A stretch of 64,000 bases of DNA. Origin: Lumbricus terrestris. Its lineage: Eukaryota; Annelida; Clitellata; Crassiclitellata; Lumbricidae. Position 1 is the stretch's first letter; each line of letters opens with the position of its first letter. This document shows, piece by piece, positions 54,593 through 64,000 of this stretch. The translations under genes were made by a program, and so were the position numbers. Location: positions 41,650,699 through 41,714,698 of the forward strand of contig OX457039.1 of NCBI GenBank assembly GCA_949752735.1, read 5' to 3'. Below the pieces are notes generated by a model. It searched no databases. It saw only the letters and a list, made by a program, of their open reading frames with translations, and was not told the DNA's origin.

Positions 54593-57500
54593 ATGTTGTC
54601 TCAAATAGTCGGCGTATCGTTGCTCCTCGTTCTGTGTGGTAAGATATTAATTGGATTGCAAAGTTTCAAACTGGCGAGAATAATTATCTTGTGAATAACG
54701 ACGAAATTAAAATAAAAGAGACGACTACGACAACATTAGTTTTAATTGTCGTCGTTTAGTCAAAGCTGATGACATTGAAATCAGTCAGTCAGTTTACGTC
54801 CGCACCGAAACTGTAGGCCTAATATTGGTGACGTGTACCTAACGAATTCTTAACCTTATTATTAGGAACGACGACGTCACTGTTCTTATAAATCGAGCAC
54901 AGTGTCGGACACGTCTACGAGAATCAGTCTTCTTCACTTCTATGAAATAGTTTGCCTATCTATTCTGTGACAAAGGTCCGCTGAAATCTCTGGGATCTAG
55001 ACTTCCGTCCAAAGTAGCCTATTGCGGACTGCATGCGGTGACTATTTTTATCGAGTTTTTTTTATCCAGGTAGGCTAATTCAATATTGATGTTTCAGGTA
55101 GCAACATCAGCGATGGAGAAAATGCAAGATCGAATGGAAGAGGTAGGCCTAAGTAAAGTACAATTGCAATAAACTGATGACAATCAGCTAATTCTTGGTG
55201 ACCGCACCAAGTAAATTCATTCCTGATAAAATGATAATGTCACCGTAATGACTTAATACTAAGCGCTTTATTTGTGGGCTTATTCATTCATTCATTGTGG
55301 GCTTTTCATTCGAAACTTAAGACACTCCTTTTCACGATCTCTTACCCTATCTCAACTGATCCTCCACCCTCCGATTCCCGGCCCAGACGACACCCACCTT
55401 AGTAGCTGTTCCGCCCCTCTGATCCTATGGTAACTCGACCCGGACCACCACGGACTACTCTAACGGACAACCCTTCTAACACAACGCATTTGATCCTGAT
55501 CCTATGGTAACTCGACCCGGACCACCACGGACTATTCTCACGGACAACCATTCTAACGCAACGCAGCGCTCGTGAATAAGCTGGTGCCCCGCGCTTGGCT
55601 TTCGAGTGGCGCTTTAGAAATTTCGAGTTTACGATTACGATTACGATTATTCTGTCTTCACAAGAAAGGTTGTGGGTGCGCAATAGTCAGGGCTGTAATC
55701 AGCGTATACTCACCTCCGGTACAGCCCTGGCAATAGTGGTCATCGCACTTTGTTTTGTACCCAGAAGTAAAGTTTCAGAGCCCTTCATAGACATAGGTCT
55801 ACATCTATTTACATATTTATTAACCACATGCAACTCAAGCGCGAAGAAATGGTGGAGAGAGACAGGACTAGCGACGCTCCTCATATAGGCCTAATTAGGC
55901 TGGCGATAAGAAGCGAGGATGACAGCCTATGAGATCTCAGATTAGCCATAGACATGGTCATGTAGCTAGAATTCTAGATGTCTATATGGATACGCTTATT
56001 TCCTGTCATTGACTTCTTCAGTTTATAATCCAACTAAATTTGATACACACTAATTTCATTTATCGAACTGCTTCGGTATAGACAGTTTTTCATTGTACGA
56101 AGGAAGATATATCGGCTACATTTTCATACCATTTTGAATGCTGGTCGTTTTATTTTACAGAATTTGAATTCAAGAGTTGGCCCAAAACAATGGGACAGGC
56201 AAGTAATCGAACAATTTAAAAATTGTATTACAATGATAACCCTAAAAATGAAATAGACGCTTCCACTTCGCATTAGAATCTTTATTCATCGTTTCTCAAA
56301 TTGCTGCACAGCAGCAGATGGTTTTAGAGTCGGTTCTGCTCGAGGGAAATCCTGGTCGCAGATGTTATTATCAGTGAGCGGCGTCCGATTCCATAGAAGG
56401 TCCCAGGCCAAAGAATTTGACTGACTTTCGAATGCATTGCAACAATCAGGCAGACAGACAGAGACAGACAGCCAGATAGACAGCAATCATTGCGTGTGAT
56501 TGCAGTGTGTCTGTATGCTGTCTGATTGCGTCGTTCACTTTATAATTATTGTCCCACACAGCATTCTCAATTACGGTCACTGCAAATGACGAACATGCCT
56601 GCTCAATTCTACGTACTCAATAGTTACATAGGCCTACATATACGGACACCTCCTCTGACTCTGACCTGGAGTTATGTACTTTACAAATCTAGACGATGTA
56701 TAGTCGTGTTACACTGTGACCATCATAAACGCGTCGAACGTGGGAAATAAAACAGCAAGTTTACCAAACATGTCGGACCTGGAAAATGTGGCCACGACCC
56801 ATGGCCTCTATAATCTGAGTAAACCGAGAATTTATATGCGTATAGAACCTGTGCAGACTTATGGCTTTAGATATATACGTACATGTAGGATTCTGGGTTT
56901 CAAACTTCACAGGCGTAATTTGGAACCTAAACGGCTCTGATTCGGGCCTCATATGAAACTAGGGGTTCATAAATAGGATCCACGTAGGCATGATTAAAAG
57001 GTCATGGCATTTTGACAATTTGTTATAATCTATACCTTTTGGTGATTTTCTATTGACCGAATTAGTTGTTTAGATTTTAAACATAATTTTTTCCCATTTG
57101 CAGGCCGTTGGCAAAGTCAAGGAAGCAATAAAGAAAGACAATCCCAATGTCTTCGTAAGTCGCAAATGAAAACACATAGTGACATGTCACTATGGTTTTT
57201 TTTCACTGTATGTATAGCGACATAATAATAATAGCCAACGAAGTTGTGTTATGTGCCAATTAAGATAAAATTTAGGCTACACATACAGGGTTTTAAAGTT
57301 TAAAATGCAGTTTAAGATTTAGCATGGTCAACTCATTTTCCGTTTCCGTTTTTTGTCGTTTTTGCGATGTTTTTTCCGAATAAAACGACGTTGTTCCGTT
57401 TTTAAAAATTCAGTTGCCCTAACCAAATGCCTACTGCGCGAGCATTTGAAAACGTCAGCGGAGCCTATCTGCAATGTTATGTTGCACTTTCAGCCATACG

Positions 57501-58171
57501 ACATCTAAGTTAGGCTGGTGCTTCGGGCGTTTTCAGTGTAGTAAAATTTGCTTTTACAAATTGAAATCCATTTCTTCTCTCATTCCATTTTCAGGTGATT
57601 AAGTTTTAAGTGATTAAGTTTCAGGTTATCAAGTTTCAGGCATGGGCGCCCGCAGAAATTTTAACAGAAGGGGGCAAAACACGATGCTCAAGGTTAAAAA
57701 CATTTGCAGCAAGAGGTCAAAAATGCAAAGCAGGGAGCATGGGTATTTTTCATAGAGGTTTCTTGATGTAAATTTCTCAGTTTCGATTTTTTAAATTTCT
57801 AATATGAATTGTTTCTTGTTGTAAAGAAATTTGTTTAAAAAATCGAAAAGTATTAGTTAAAAGTAGGTTTTTAATTCTCTAATGTGAAGAATTTTGTTAT
57901 AAACCCGAAAGGAGGAGTGAGAAAAATAGGTTTTAATTTTCCAGGGGGCAAGTGCTCCCTCTTGCCTCTATGTGCGGGCGCCCATGGTTCAGGTGATTAA
58001 GTCTTAGGTGATTGGGGTTACACGTCGTGATTATATTTTAGGTGATCTATTTATTTGTAGTTTCAGGTGCTTCATCCAGAGACGCCTGCGACTCTCGACC
58101 TGCATTCCAATCGAGTCAGACTCATGGTCGACGAAAGAGGCTTAGTTACTAAAATTCCTCGCAACGGATGA
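54593..58171 (+). CDS. Secreted potato inhibitor I family serine-protease inhibitor
   Basis: Five exons: 54593-54638, 55098-55142, 56161-56198, 57104-57154 and 58067-58171; 285 bases, 94 residues. Exon 1 is a short signal peptide (MLSQIVGVSLLLVLC). The mature domain shows the family pattern in order: SWPKTMGQAVGKVKEAIKKD, a VFVLHPETPATLDL reactive loop, NRVRLMVDE and a C-terminal KIPRNG. By family alignment the P1 residue is the Leu of ATLD, suggesting chymotrypsin, elastase or subtilisin-like targets rather than trypsin. There is no cysteine in the domain, as in eglin/CI-2. All introns are in matching phase; intron 3 starts GCAAGT (a GC-AG intron). Intron 4 holds a CATGGGCG-family MITE. The small linker exon 2 (Gly/Ser/Asn-rich) is the weakest part. 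Confidence 0.88.
57641..57986. mobile_element. CATGGGCGCCCGCA MITE, complete 346-bp copy
   Basis: 14-bp inverted ends CATGGGCGCCCGCA and TGCGGGCGCCCATG. TTCAGG precedes the left end and, one base on, follows the right end; the locus is itself repetitive (AGTTTCAGG/GTGATTAAG repeats), so the duplication is uncertain. In the last inhibitor intron. Confidence 0.85.
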
Positions 58172-59629
58172 TCGTAACTAAGGACAGAAAGAAGTTGTTC
58201 ACGAGTTAAAAACAATATGTTGAAAAAAAAAATTAAAACTCTGTCTTCGCTCTAGTGAATCGCACATAACATTATAAGTGCTTCATCGACGACCCTTTCT
58301 AATAAATTAGCCTAGATCATTTATAACTGCATTGATGCTTGTCATAATTTACTCAACTATTATACATATTAATGTAGTAAAATCGGTAAATGTGGACATG
58401 TTACTTGACTTTTTTGTCTGTCTTTAAGAGCCACGGCTTGGTGCAGCCTGTCAGTAAGAGTGCACGGTTTGGTAAGCTTATAGAAGATGCAGCAATCTTA
58501 CGGCGAGTCGCCACAACGATCTTCGAGTATTCTGCTCCGTTTTGTGGTTGGTTCGGTGTTGTGAGTAACAGCGATGGATTACCAGGCTACAGAAAAACAC
58601 TTGACCAGGTTGATTTGAGATTGGAACACAGAGCTTCCTCTTTCAGGACATTTGGCACAGTCTGTGGTTCTGTGCTGCTGTGACTCTCATTCGCTTCTCC
58701 GTCGCAACAATGTAAGTCATATAGCCAATAATAATTGCCCGATATCCAGTTCTGTGACTCGATCACTAAGCTCTCCGAATTAATTTCAGTATATAAAATT
58801 CTATTCAAGGGAAATTCAAGCTACTGTTTCCATGAAATATAATTATATGCCTACAGTAATTTAGTATGATAATTCTCCTTGCTTCAAGTACATTCATTTT
58901 TATATCCTGCTGGTCTGTAGCCTACTGCTAACTGTGTCATATACGCATCCAGCATTATAAAATGACTCAGTGGTTCGACCTCTCGGGATGCGAACTGATG
59001 ACTGACTCAACTTTTTAGCCGAGGTTTTCCTAGAGATAAGACTGAAACACGTTGTCGACTTTGAAATATTATGATCGTCGGAATTTGAGAGTATACCATT
59101 TAAATTTTGAAAACTTCTCAAACCACCAATGCATGACGCCCACAGCAGGTATACGCTCAACAAGAGACAAAAACCAACGTTGAGAACAATGGATTCAGAA
59201 GTATGTGCTTGCAGAATTGCTGAATACTTAATGAGCAAACTTTCGGGTCTCACAAGCCACACGCTTGGTGGCTGCCTCAAGCACAGATTCCTATCTTGAT
59301 GCTTTCCTTTGAAATTGCGCTACTTAAAGCCGATGACAAAGAAGTACGTTACCATAATCGACATTAAATGATCGTTCTAAATTAGGCTATTTAATTTTCA
59401 TTGGAAATAAACCAAGCTGAAAATAGTTGTCGTCATGTTTCTTTTCATTTCCCATCTGAGTCTTGATATGGCCTAAATGCTGCAAGACACACACACATAT
59501 TCTCAAACCAAGCGAGTGTACATACTGCAAAATGTCTTCCCTTGAGGTTTCATGCCTCTCGTCCTTTCCTGCCTATATACGCCAATAAAATCAGCATGTA
59601 TAAGCTTACCCAACATACCCATAGAAGAC
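58172..59629. other. No gene firmly recognised
   Basis: A 126-codon minus frame (58900-59280) has one hydrophobic stretch (NVGFCLLLSVYLLWASC) but no recognised motif or conserved context. A plus frame at 58390-58683 likewise lacks support. Confidence 0.4.
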
Positions 59630-59905
59630 AATATGCTACAGTAATAAAAAAGTAGGACATTTGAAGCATTCATAATTTCATTTATAGCCCACAGTTAGAT
59701 ATTATGATGTTATCTTAATTTATGAATCGATCGATTCTTCTAAGTCATGTCTTGCATAATTTCCGGAGAACATCACACGCTATAATGTTGCAATATAAAC
59801 CGCATTCCTGTAGGATCCTAAGAAGTTCAATTTCGAAGACATTGTCAGGAAAGTCGTTATGTTGTCTCAAATAGTCGGCGTATCGATGCTCTTCGTTCTG
59901 AGTAT
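59630..59905 (+). pseudogene. Duplicate promoter and first exon of the inhibitor gene
   Basis: Similar to 54365-54640, including TAGTCGGCGTATCG and the whole signal-peptide code from the ATG at 59859 (MLSQIVGVSMLFVL). The splice donor has been replaced by a (TA)n run and no later inhibitor exon was found, so this is a partial duplication. Confidence 0.75.
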
Positions 59906-60238
59906 ATATATATATATAGGCTATACAAACAATTATACAGTATTAGAATTGTATAAAATTAACTCAGAGGGTCAGATTTATTTGGTGATGAGCGTGCAAT
60001 GAGGACTTTACTATACACATATAATTCATGGGCTTCAAGAAGAACGACTAGGAGAGTTGAGCCCATTCAGAGCCCCTGCAATACTACTATGTGTGTGTGT
60101 GCATGTGTGTGTGTGTTTGTGTGCGTGCATGTATATAATTTTGCGTGCGTAAGTGCAAGACGTCAAGCTCGATTTTGGTAGACTATATAATAATACCTAC
60201 CGGTGTATATAGGCAGCCGATGTAGAAATGAGCCGAAG

Positions 60239-60444
60239 TCAGGGGCAGGGGACTTCGCATCCGACGAAGGAGACGCCTCTTGCCAAACAGTTACTGTAGC
60301 AGGCCTTCTTTGCCCTCTTATCGACCAGCCTGACGTCGGCGGCGGGGCTGGACTTCTTCCAATCCGCTGCTGCGGCTACTTCCAGATGGGCGATTATCGA
60401 TGCCACCAACTCTTTTGGATCGAAACGATTTGGCCTGGCACCAC
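60239..60444 (-). CDS. Candidate terminal exon: dibasic site and four-Cys C-terminal peptide
   Basis: Not recognised. An acceptor (CTTGAACTCAG) before 60444 opens a 67-codon frame to a stop at 60239. It contains RFDPKELVASIIAHLEVAAA, then a Lys-Arg dibasic site followed by ACYSNCLARGVSFVGCEVPC, a C-x3-C-x9-C-x3-C spacing. This layout fits a peptide precursor cut at the dibasic site; two CxxxC arms of this kind form cystine-stabilised helical hairpins in several unrelated small-peptide families, so spacing alone gives no function. Phase (needs one preceding base) fits the exon ending at 63475. Coding status rests on frame, splice site and composition only. Confidence 0.4.
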
Positions 60445-60553
60445 CTGAGTTCAAGTTCAAGACATTGGAGACATTAGACGCACAAACAGACGCTGAGCAA
60501 CGATATCTAGCTATCAGTCACTCGGTGACGTCATTCTCATTCAAAAGCGATTA

Positions 60554-60786
60554 CGTCATCATCGTCGTCGCTGCAATCGTTGTCATCGTCGTCGTCGTCG
60601 TCGCTATCATCATCATCATCATCACCATCATCATCATCGTAATCTTCATCGTCGTCGTCGTCATCGTCGTCGTCATCATCATCGTCATCGTCATCGTCGT
60701 CGTCATCGTCATGGTCGTCGCCGCCGCCGCCACCGCCACCGCCACCGCCACCGCCACCACCACCGCCATCATCACCATCATCATCG

Positions 60787-60856
<70 letters not shown>
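60554..60856. repeat. Trinucleotide array (CAT/CGT/CCG)n, about 300 bp
   Basis: Long imperfect array of ATC, GTC and GCC units. Open frames of poly-Asp, poly-Met or Ile/Val across it are artefacts. Confidence 0.97.
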
Positions 60857-60857
<1 letters not shown>

Positions 60858-61074
60858 CGTCAATCAATGTTTTTTATCGTCGTCGTTATCATATTATGCA
60901 CGCTCCTCATTATTGACATTATCGTATTGTCTAATTATTGTCATCAACATCGTCCTAATCGTAGTCCTCTTCGTCTCCATCAGTCAGTCAAACAATAATA
61001 ATTACCAGATTATATTACTTACTATTACATACACAGACAGGAATAGAGGCAGGCAAATTAAGGAGGAAGACCGA

Positions 61075-61138
61075 TATATATATATATAATTATATATATA
61101 TAATTATATATATATATACATAATTTATATATTATATA
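61075..61138. repeat. (TA)n-rich stretch
   Basis: TATATA runs broken by AATT. No flanking inverted repeat recognised. Confidence 0.85.
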
Positions 61139-61407
61139 TTGGCCTAATAGTAGTTAATTATAATCATATGACCAGGAAAACAGAATCTATTTCATAATTA
61201 TAGGCATAATGACCGGCGAGGTGAAAGCCGGTGAATCGGATGGTCGCCTTGACTTGGTTTTTGCTTTCTCTGAGAAATTTCGAAAATTTACATTTGCCTA
61301 TAGGTCTACTGCAATTGTAAAAAATGCATTTAAATGATTCCCATTTATGTTTAAAATTCATATGTGTAGATTACTTAGAAACAGATTGAATAGTCGTCGG
61401 TAGCCTA

Positions 61408-62296
61408 CCATGAACGCATCCAGTCTCTCTCACATTCCCTACACTCCTGGATGTCATCAAATCGTCTCTCTCTTAATGCCTCCAAAACACAGTTTATTTG
61501 GTTCGGCACACCTCAGCAGCTTTTGAAAATTGATTTTGTTCTCCTCTCTGAACTATTTCCTCACTATACCTTTTCCTCAACTGTTCGTGATCTGGGTGTT
61601 ACTCTAGATAGTTCCCTTTCATTTAAAGACCATAATATCTAATCTTACACGATCCTCATATTTTCATTTAAGGCGTCTAAGGGCAGTTCGGCGTTCTGTT
61701 TCGCTTTCTGTTTTTACCACTTTGGTCCATGCTTTCATTTGCTCCAGAATTGACTACTGTAATTCTCTTCTAATTGGTCTTCCCAAGGTTCGACTCTCAC
61801 CTTTGCAGTCGGTCCTTAATGCGGCCGCCAGATTAATTGCACGCCTTCCACGCTACTCTCATATCTCTACTTTTATGTTTGAGCAGCTCCATTGGCTTCC
61901 TCTAACTTCGCGCATTAAGTTCAAAATTCTCATTTTGGTCTCTAAAGCACAACGGGGTCTTGCTCCAAAATATCTAACCAATGGAATTCGCAGGCCAGTT
62001 TCAGCCTCCTCACATCGTCCACTCCGCTCTTTAAACAGATTTGAACTTCTAGTACCTCCTACTAGAACGGCTATGGCTCAGTCCCGTTCCTTTACATCAA
62101 TTGGCCCCTCTCTTTGGAATACGCTCTCTCCTTCTATTCGATCTCAACTTCTGACAGGTAATCCCTCCTCCTCATTTTCTTTTCTTAAAACCTATTTTTT
62201 CTCTCGTGGCCTTGCGCACTGGGAGCGCCTCTGAACGGTTCACCCTAGTAGAGGCGCTTTATAAATGTTTTTATACAATACAATACAATACAATGG
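61408..62296 (+). mobile_element. CR1/L2-like LINE, 5'-truncated RT end with (ACAAT)n tail
   Basis: Best-preserved LINE here. Frames read IQSLSHSLHSWMSSNRLSLN, LGVTLDSSLSFKDH and, after one frameshift near 61635, SRIDYCNSLLIGLP, QLHWLPLTSRIKFKILIL, LVPPTRTAMAQSRSFTSIGP and SLWNTLSPSIR, ending at a TGA at 62232-62234. The 3' end is a pentanucleotide tail (ACAAT repeats, 62272-62293). Lies between the two candidate exons of the minus-strand unknown gene. Confidence 0.88.
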
Positions 62297-62700
62297 CTTC
62301 AACCATAACCTCTCATTAGAATCTTAGATGATCATGACGAATCCCTCAGTCCGCCTTTTCTCGCGCGCGCAGCGTCGTGTGAGTCTCGTGATCATAATTT
62401 TACGGGTTATAGAATTCTAGTGGTAGGTTAAGATAATGACCCTGATGAGCTTGTTGTGAACTCAACTTAGCAATTTATCATTATTGACAATTCTTGCAGA
62501 TTAGCGAGTTTCGAATCTTTCGATTCATAAGTAGTTGACCTTGCCTTCCATTCGTTATAATAGGCTATCTCCATTCAGTCTGCCGTAGCGTAGGTTTCGT
62601 TTGGCGGAATCCGCACTTTTTCTATCGGCTCACAGTTACATTAAAAGTTCTGCATGAATACATTGAATAGGCCTATAGGCTAATGGTGACAGCCAAAATA

Positions 62701-62742
62701 CTAATACTACTAATAATAATGATGATAATGATGATGATGATG

Positions 62743-62802
<60 letters not shown>

Positions 62803-62957
62803 CAAAGATTTAGGGAAACGTCATTCCCAAATTTTCAGAGGCTTTAAAGAAACTAGTTACGGTATCTCTTCCAGCGCTTATCAATCATCATCTAGCGCTT
62901 TAATTCCGTGGCCTTCCGCGGTTCTTTTGTCCAGCCAGATTTTGTCGAATAATAAAT

Positions 62958-63015
<58 letters not shown>

Positions 63016-63034
63016 TAATAATAATAGTAATAAT
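62701..63034. repeat. Two (TAA)n/(GAT)n microsatellites
   Basis: 62701-62801 and 62961-63034 are TAA-rich arrays, the first with GAT units. The 160 bp between them is unique-looking. Confidence 0.93.
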
Positions 63035-63474
63035 GACAGTAGGGCCTTTGCAGACTTTTGAATAGTTTTGATCCTATAAAATTGAGTCCCTGATAGATCC
63101 TGTATTGTCTTCGTCTAGGCCTATGCACTTTTAAAGGTATAGACCTGACTTTATTTTCGTACATGCTTTGTTGGTAGCTTTACTGGTTTAGCTCATGATC
63201 CCACTCTTTTCCGGCTTATCTAAAATACAGCGTAATATAAAAATAATAGTCTTATCATTGTCATGTTTATTGACTATACATCAATATCTTAAAGAAGTGT
63301 CATATGTTTGAAATGTGGTGGTAAAATTAATGAAAATACTGTTGCTCTCACAACATGGGTAACATTGGGTACGACACTTGGCACTTCTTGCAAAGGCTGC
63401 AAGAAATAATGACAGAGATCTAAGGCTATGCGAGCCATAAAATCATAATATTGCAATTCTAAGTTTGAACTCAC

Positions 63475-63651
63475 GTTGTTCAGTGCTCTTTTCCTTTGCT
63501 TCATCGCTGCTTTTGCTGGGTGCTTCCTCTGAGTTATTACGGCCGGTGCTGATAATTTCGTTTGAATCATCATTAGCTTTTCTCTGATTTTCCTTTGAGT
63601 CTTTGCCACTTATGCTGGGCTTTTCTTCTAGACTATCTCTGCCTTTGATGA
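63475..63651 (-). CDS. Candidate internal exon, Ser/Glu/Lys-rich
   Basis: A 177-base open stretch with a T-rich acceptor ending TTCAG before 63651 and donor GTGAGT after 63475. It codes a charged, low-hydrophobicity segment (for example EEKPSISGKDSKENQRK and EEAPSKSSDEAKEK). Ends in phase 1, matching the exon at 60444. The gene would extend right of the window. Composition fits a disordered linker or propeptide; not recognised. Confidence 0.45.
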
Positions 63652-64000
63652 CTGAAGTCCAAAAAAAATTGAAATCGATGAAGATAGATATGGGAAGAAA
63701 AGCTGGTAATCAATTCAGAGCACAAAATGAAGAAACCCTTTAATTAGACCTAAGCAAGACAAAGACCAACCTCGCTGCATTTGTGACGCAGGGGCTCGAA
63801 ACCCGTCGTTTGTCGCTTCCAAGATATTGCGCTAGACCCCGAAATAGGCGAGAGGGGTAAAGAATGCAGTTTATTCTTCAATTCAGTATATGACTGTGAA
63901 TTCGCCCTAATTTGCGAAGTAGTGAACCGATTTTGATGCCGTTTGGGTTATCTGATTCAGAATATATGCCTCTAATGCCCAGAAAATTTTCAGAATAATA
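63652..64000. other. Right edge, no feature recognised
   Basis: Presumed intron of the unknown minus-strand gene; no exon or repeat identified. Confidence 0.4.

Noticed and set aside
58900..59280. 126-codon minus-strand frame with a hydrophobic stretch
   Set aside because: No recognisable family, no splice partner and no duplicate to test conservation.
60537..60998. Long open frames of poly-Asp, poly-Met and Ile/Val
   Set aside because: They are translations of an imperfect trinucleotide array on both strands; no splice or motif support.

Overview
The window is metazoan nuclear DNA: genes are split by spliceosomal introns, mobile-element debris is abundant, and the palindromic octamer TAGGCCTA recurs throughout. 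The gene set (coproporphyrinogen oxidase, TCAF-like M60 proteins, a secreted trypsin-like protease, a metazoan potato-inhibitor-I protein) and the CR1/L2-like LINE and tRNA-SINE remains suggest a marine invertebrate, probably a deuterostome such as an echinoderm. That assignment is inference; no sequence here fixes the species.

Layout. (1) 1-6369, minus strand: nine 5' exons of a coproporphyrinogen-III oxidase gene, running off the left edge. (2) 8.4-14.9 kb: no host gene recognised; a 698-bp foldback element, a GGTGTC-ended MITE, a very G-rich tract with Helitron-like termini, and a decayed reverse transcriptase. (3) 14.9-26.2 kb and 32.0-40.2 kb: two copies of a segmental duplication. Each carries a minus-strand gene for a secreted TCAF-like protein with an M60 zinc-metallopeptidase motif. 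Each copy has acquired different transposons, so the pair shows filled and empty sites for several hAT, LINE and other insertions. Copy 2 joins in frame to 832 residues; copy 1 lacks 4 bp at an exon-3 splice donor and does not. (4) 26.2-32.0 kb spacer: a second reverse-transcriptase relic interrupted by an element ending in inverted short-repeat arrays, a decayed gene of a widespread uncharacterised family, a tRNA-SINE and a hAT element with another element nested in it. (5) 42.6-52.9 kb, minus strand: a complete trypsin-like serine protease (six or seven exons). Five of its six introns hold transposon sequence, including a hAT transposase relic and a 2.4-kb DNA transposon coding for a 221-residue protein of unknown class. 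(6) 54.6-58.2 kb, plus strand: a five-exon secreted potato-inhibitor-I-family protease inhibitor, divergent from the trypsin gene across about 1.7 kb. Its promoter and first exon are duplicated at 59.6-59.9 kb. (7) 60.2-63.7 kb, minus strand: two candidate exons of an unrecognised gene whose C-terminus looks like a dibasic-cleaved four-cysteine peptide, with a CR1/L2-like LINE 3' end between them.

How the genes relate: CPOX is a housekeeping haem enzyme. The other genes are mostly secreted proteases, a metallopeptidase-like family and a protease inhibitor. The divergent protease/inhibitor pair is the one arrangement that suggests co-regulation, and that is inference. All exon models were built by reading splice sites and phases by eye; no alignment or database search was run.
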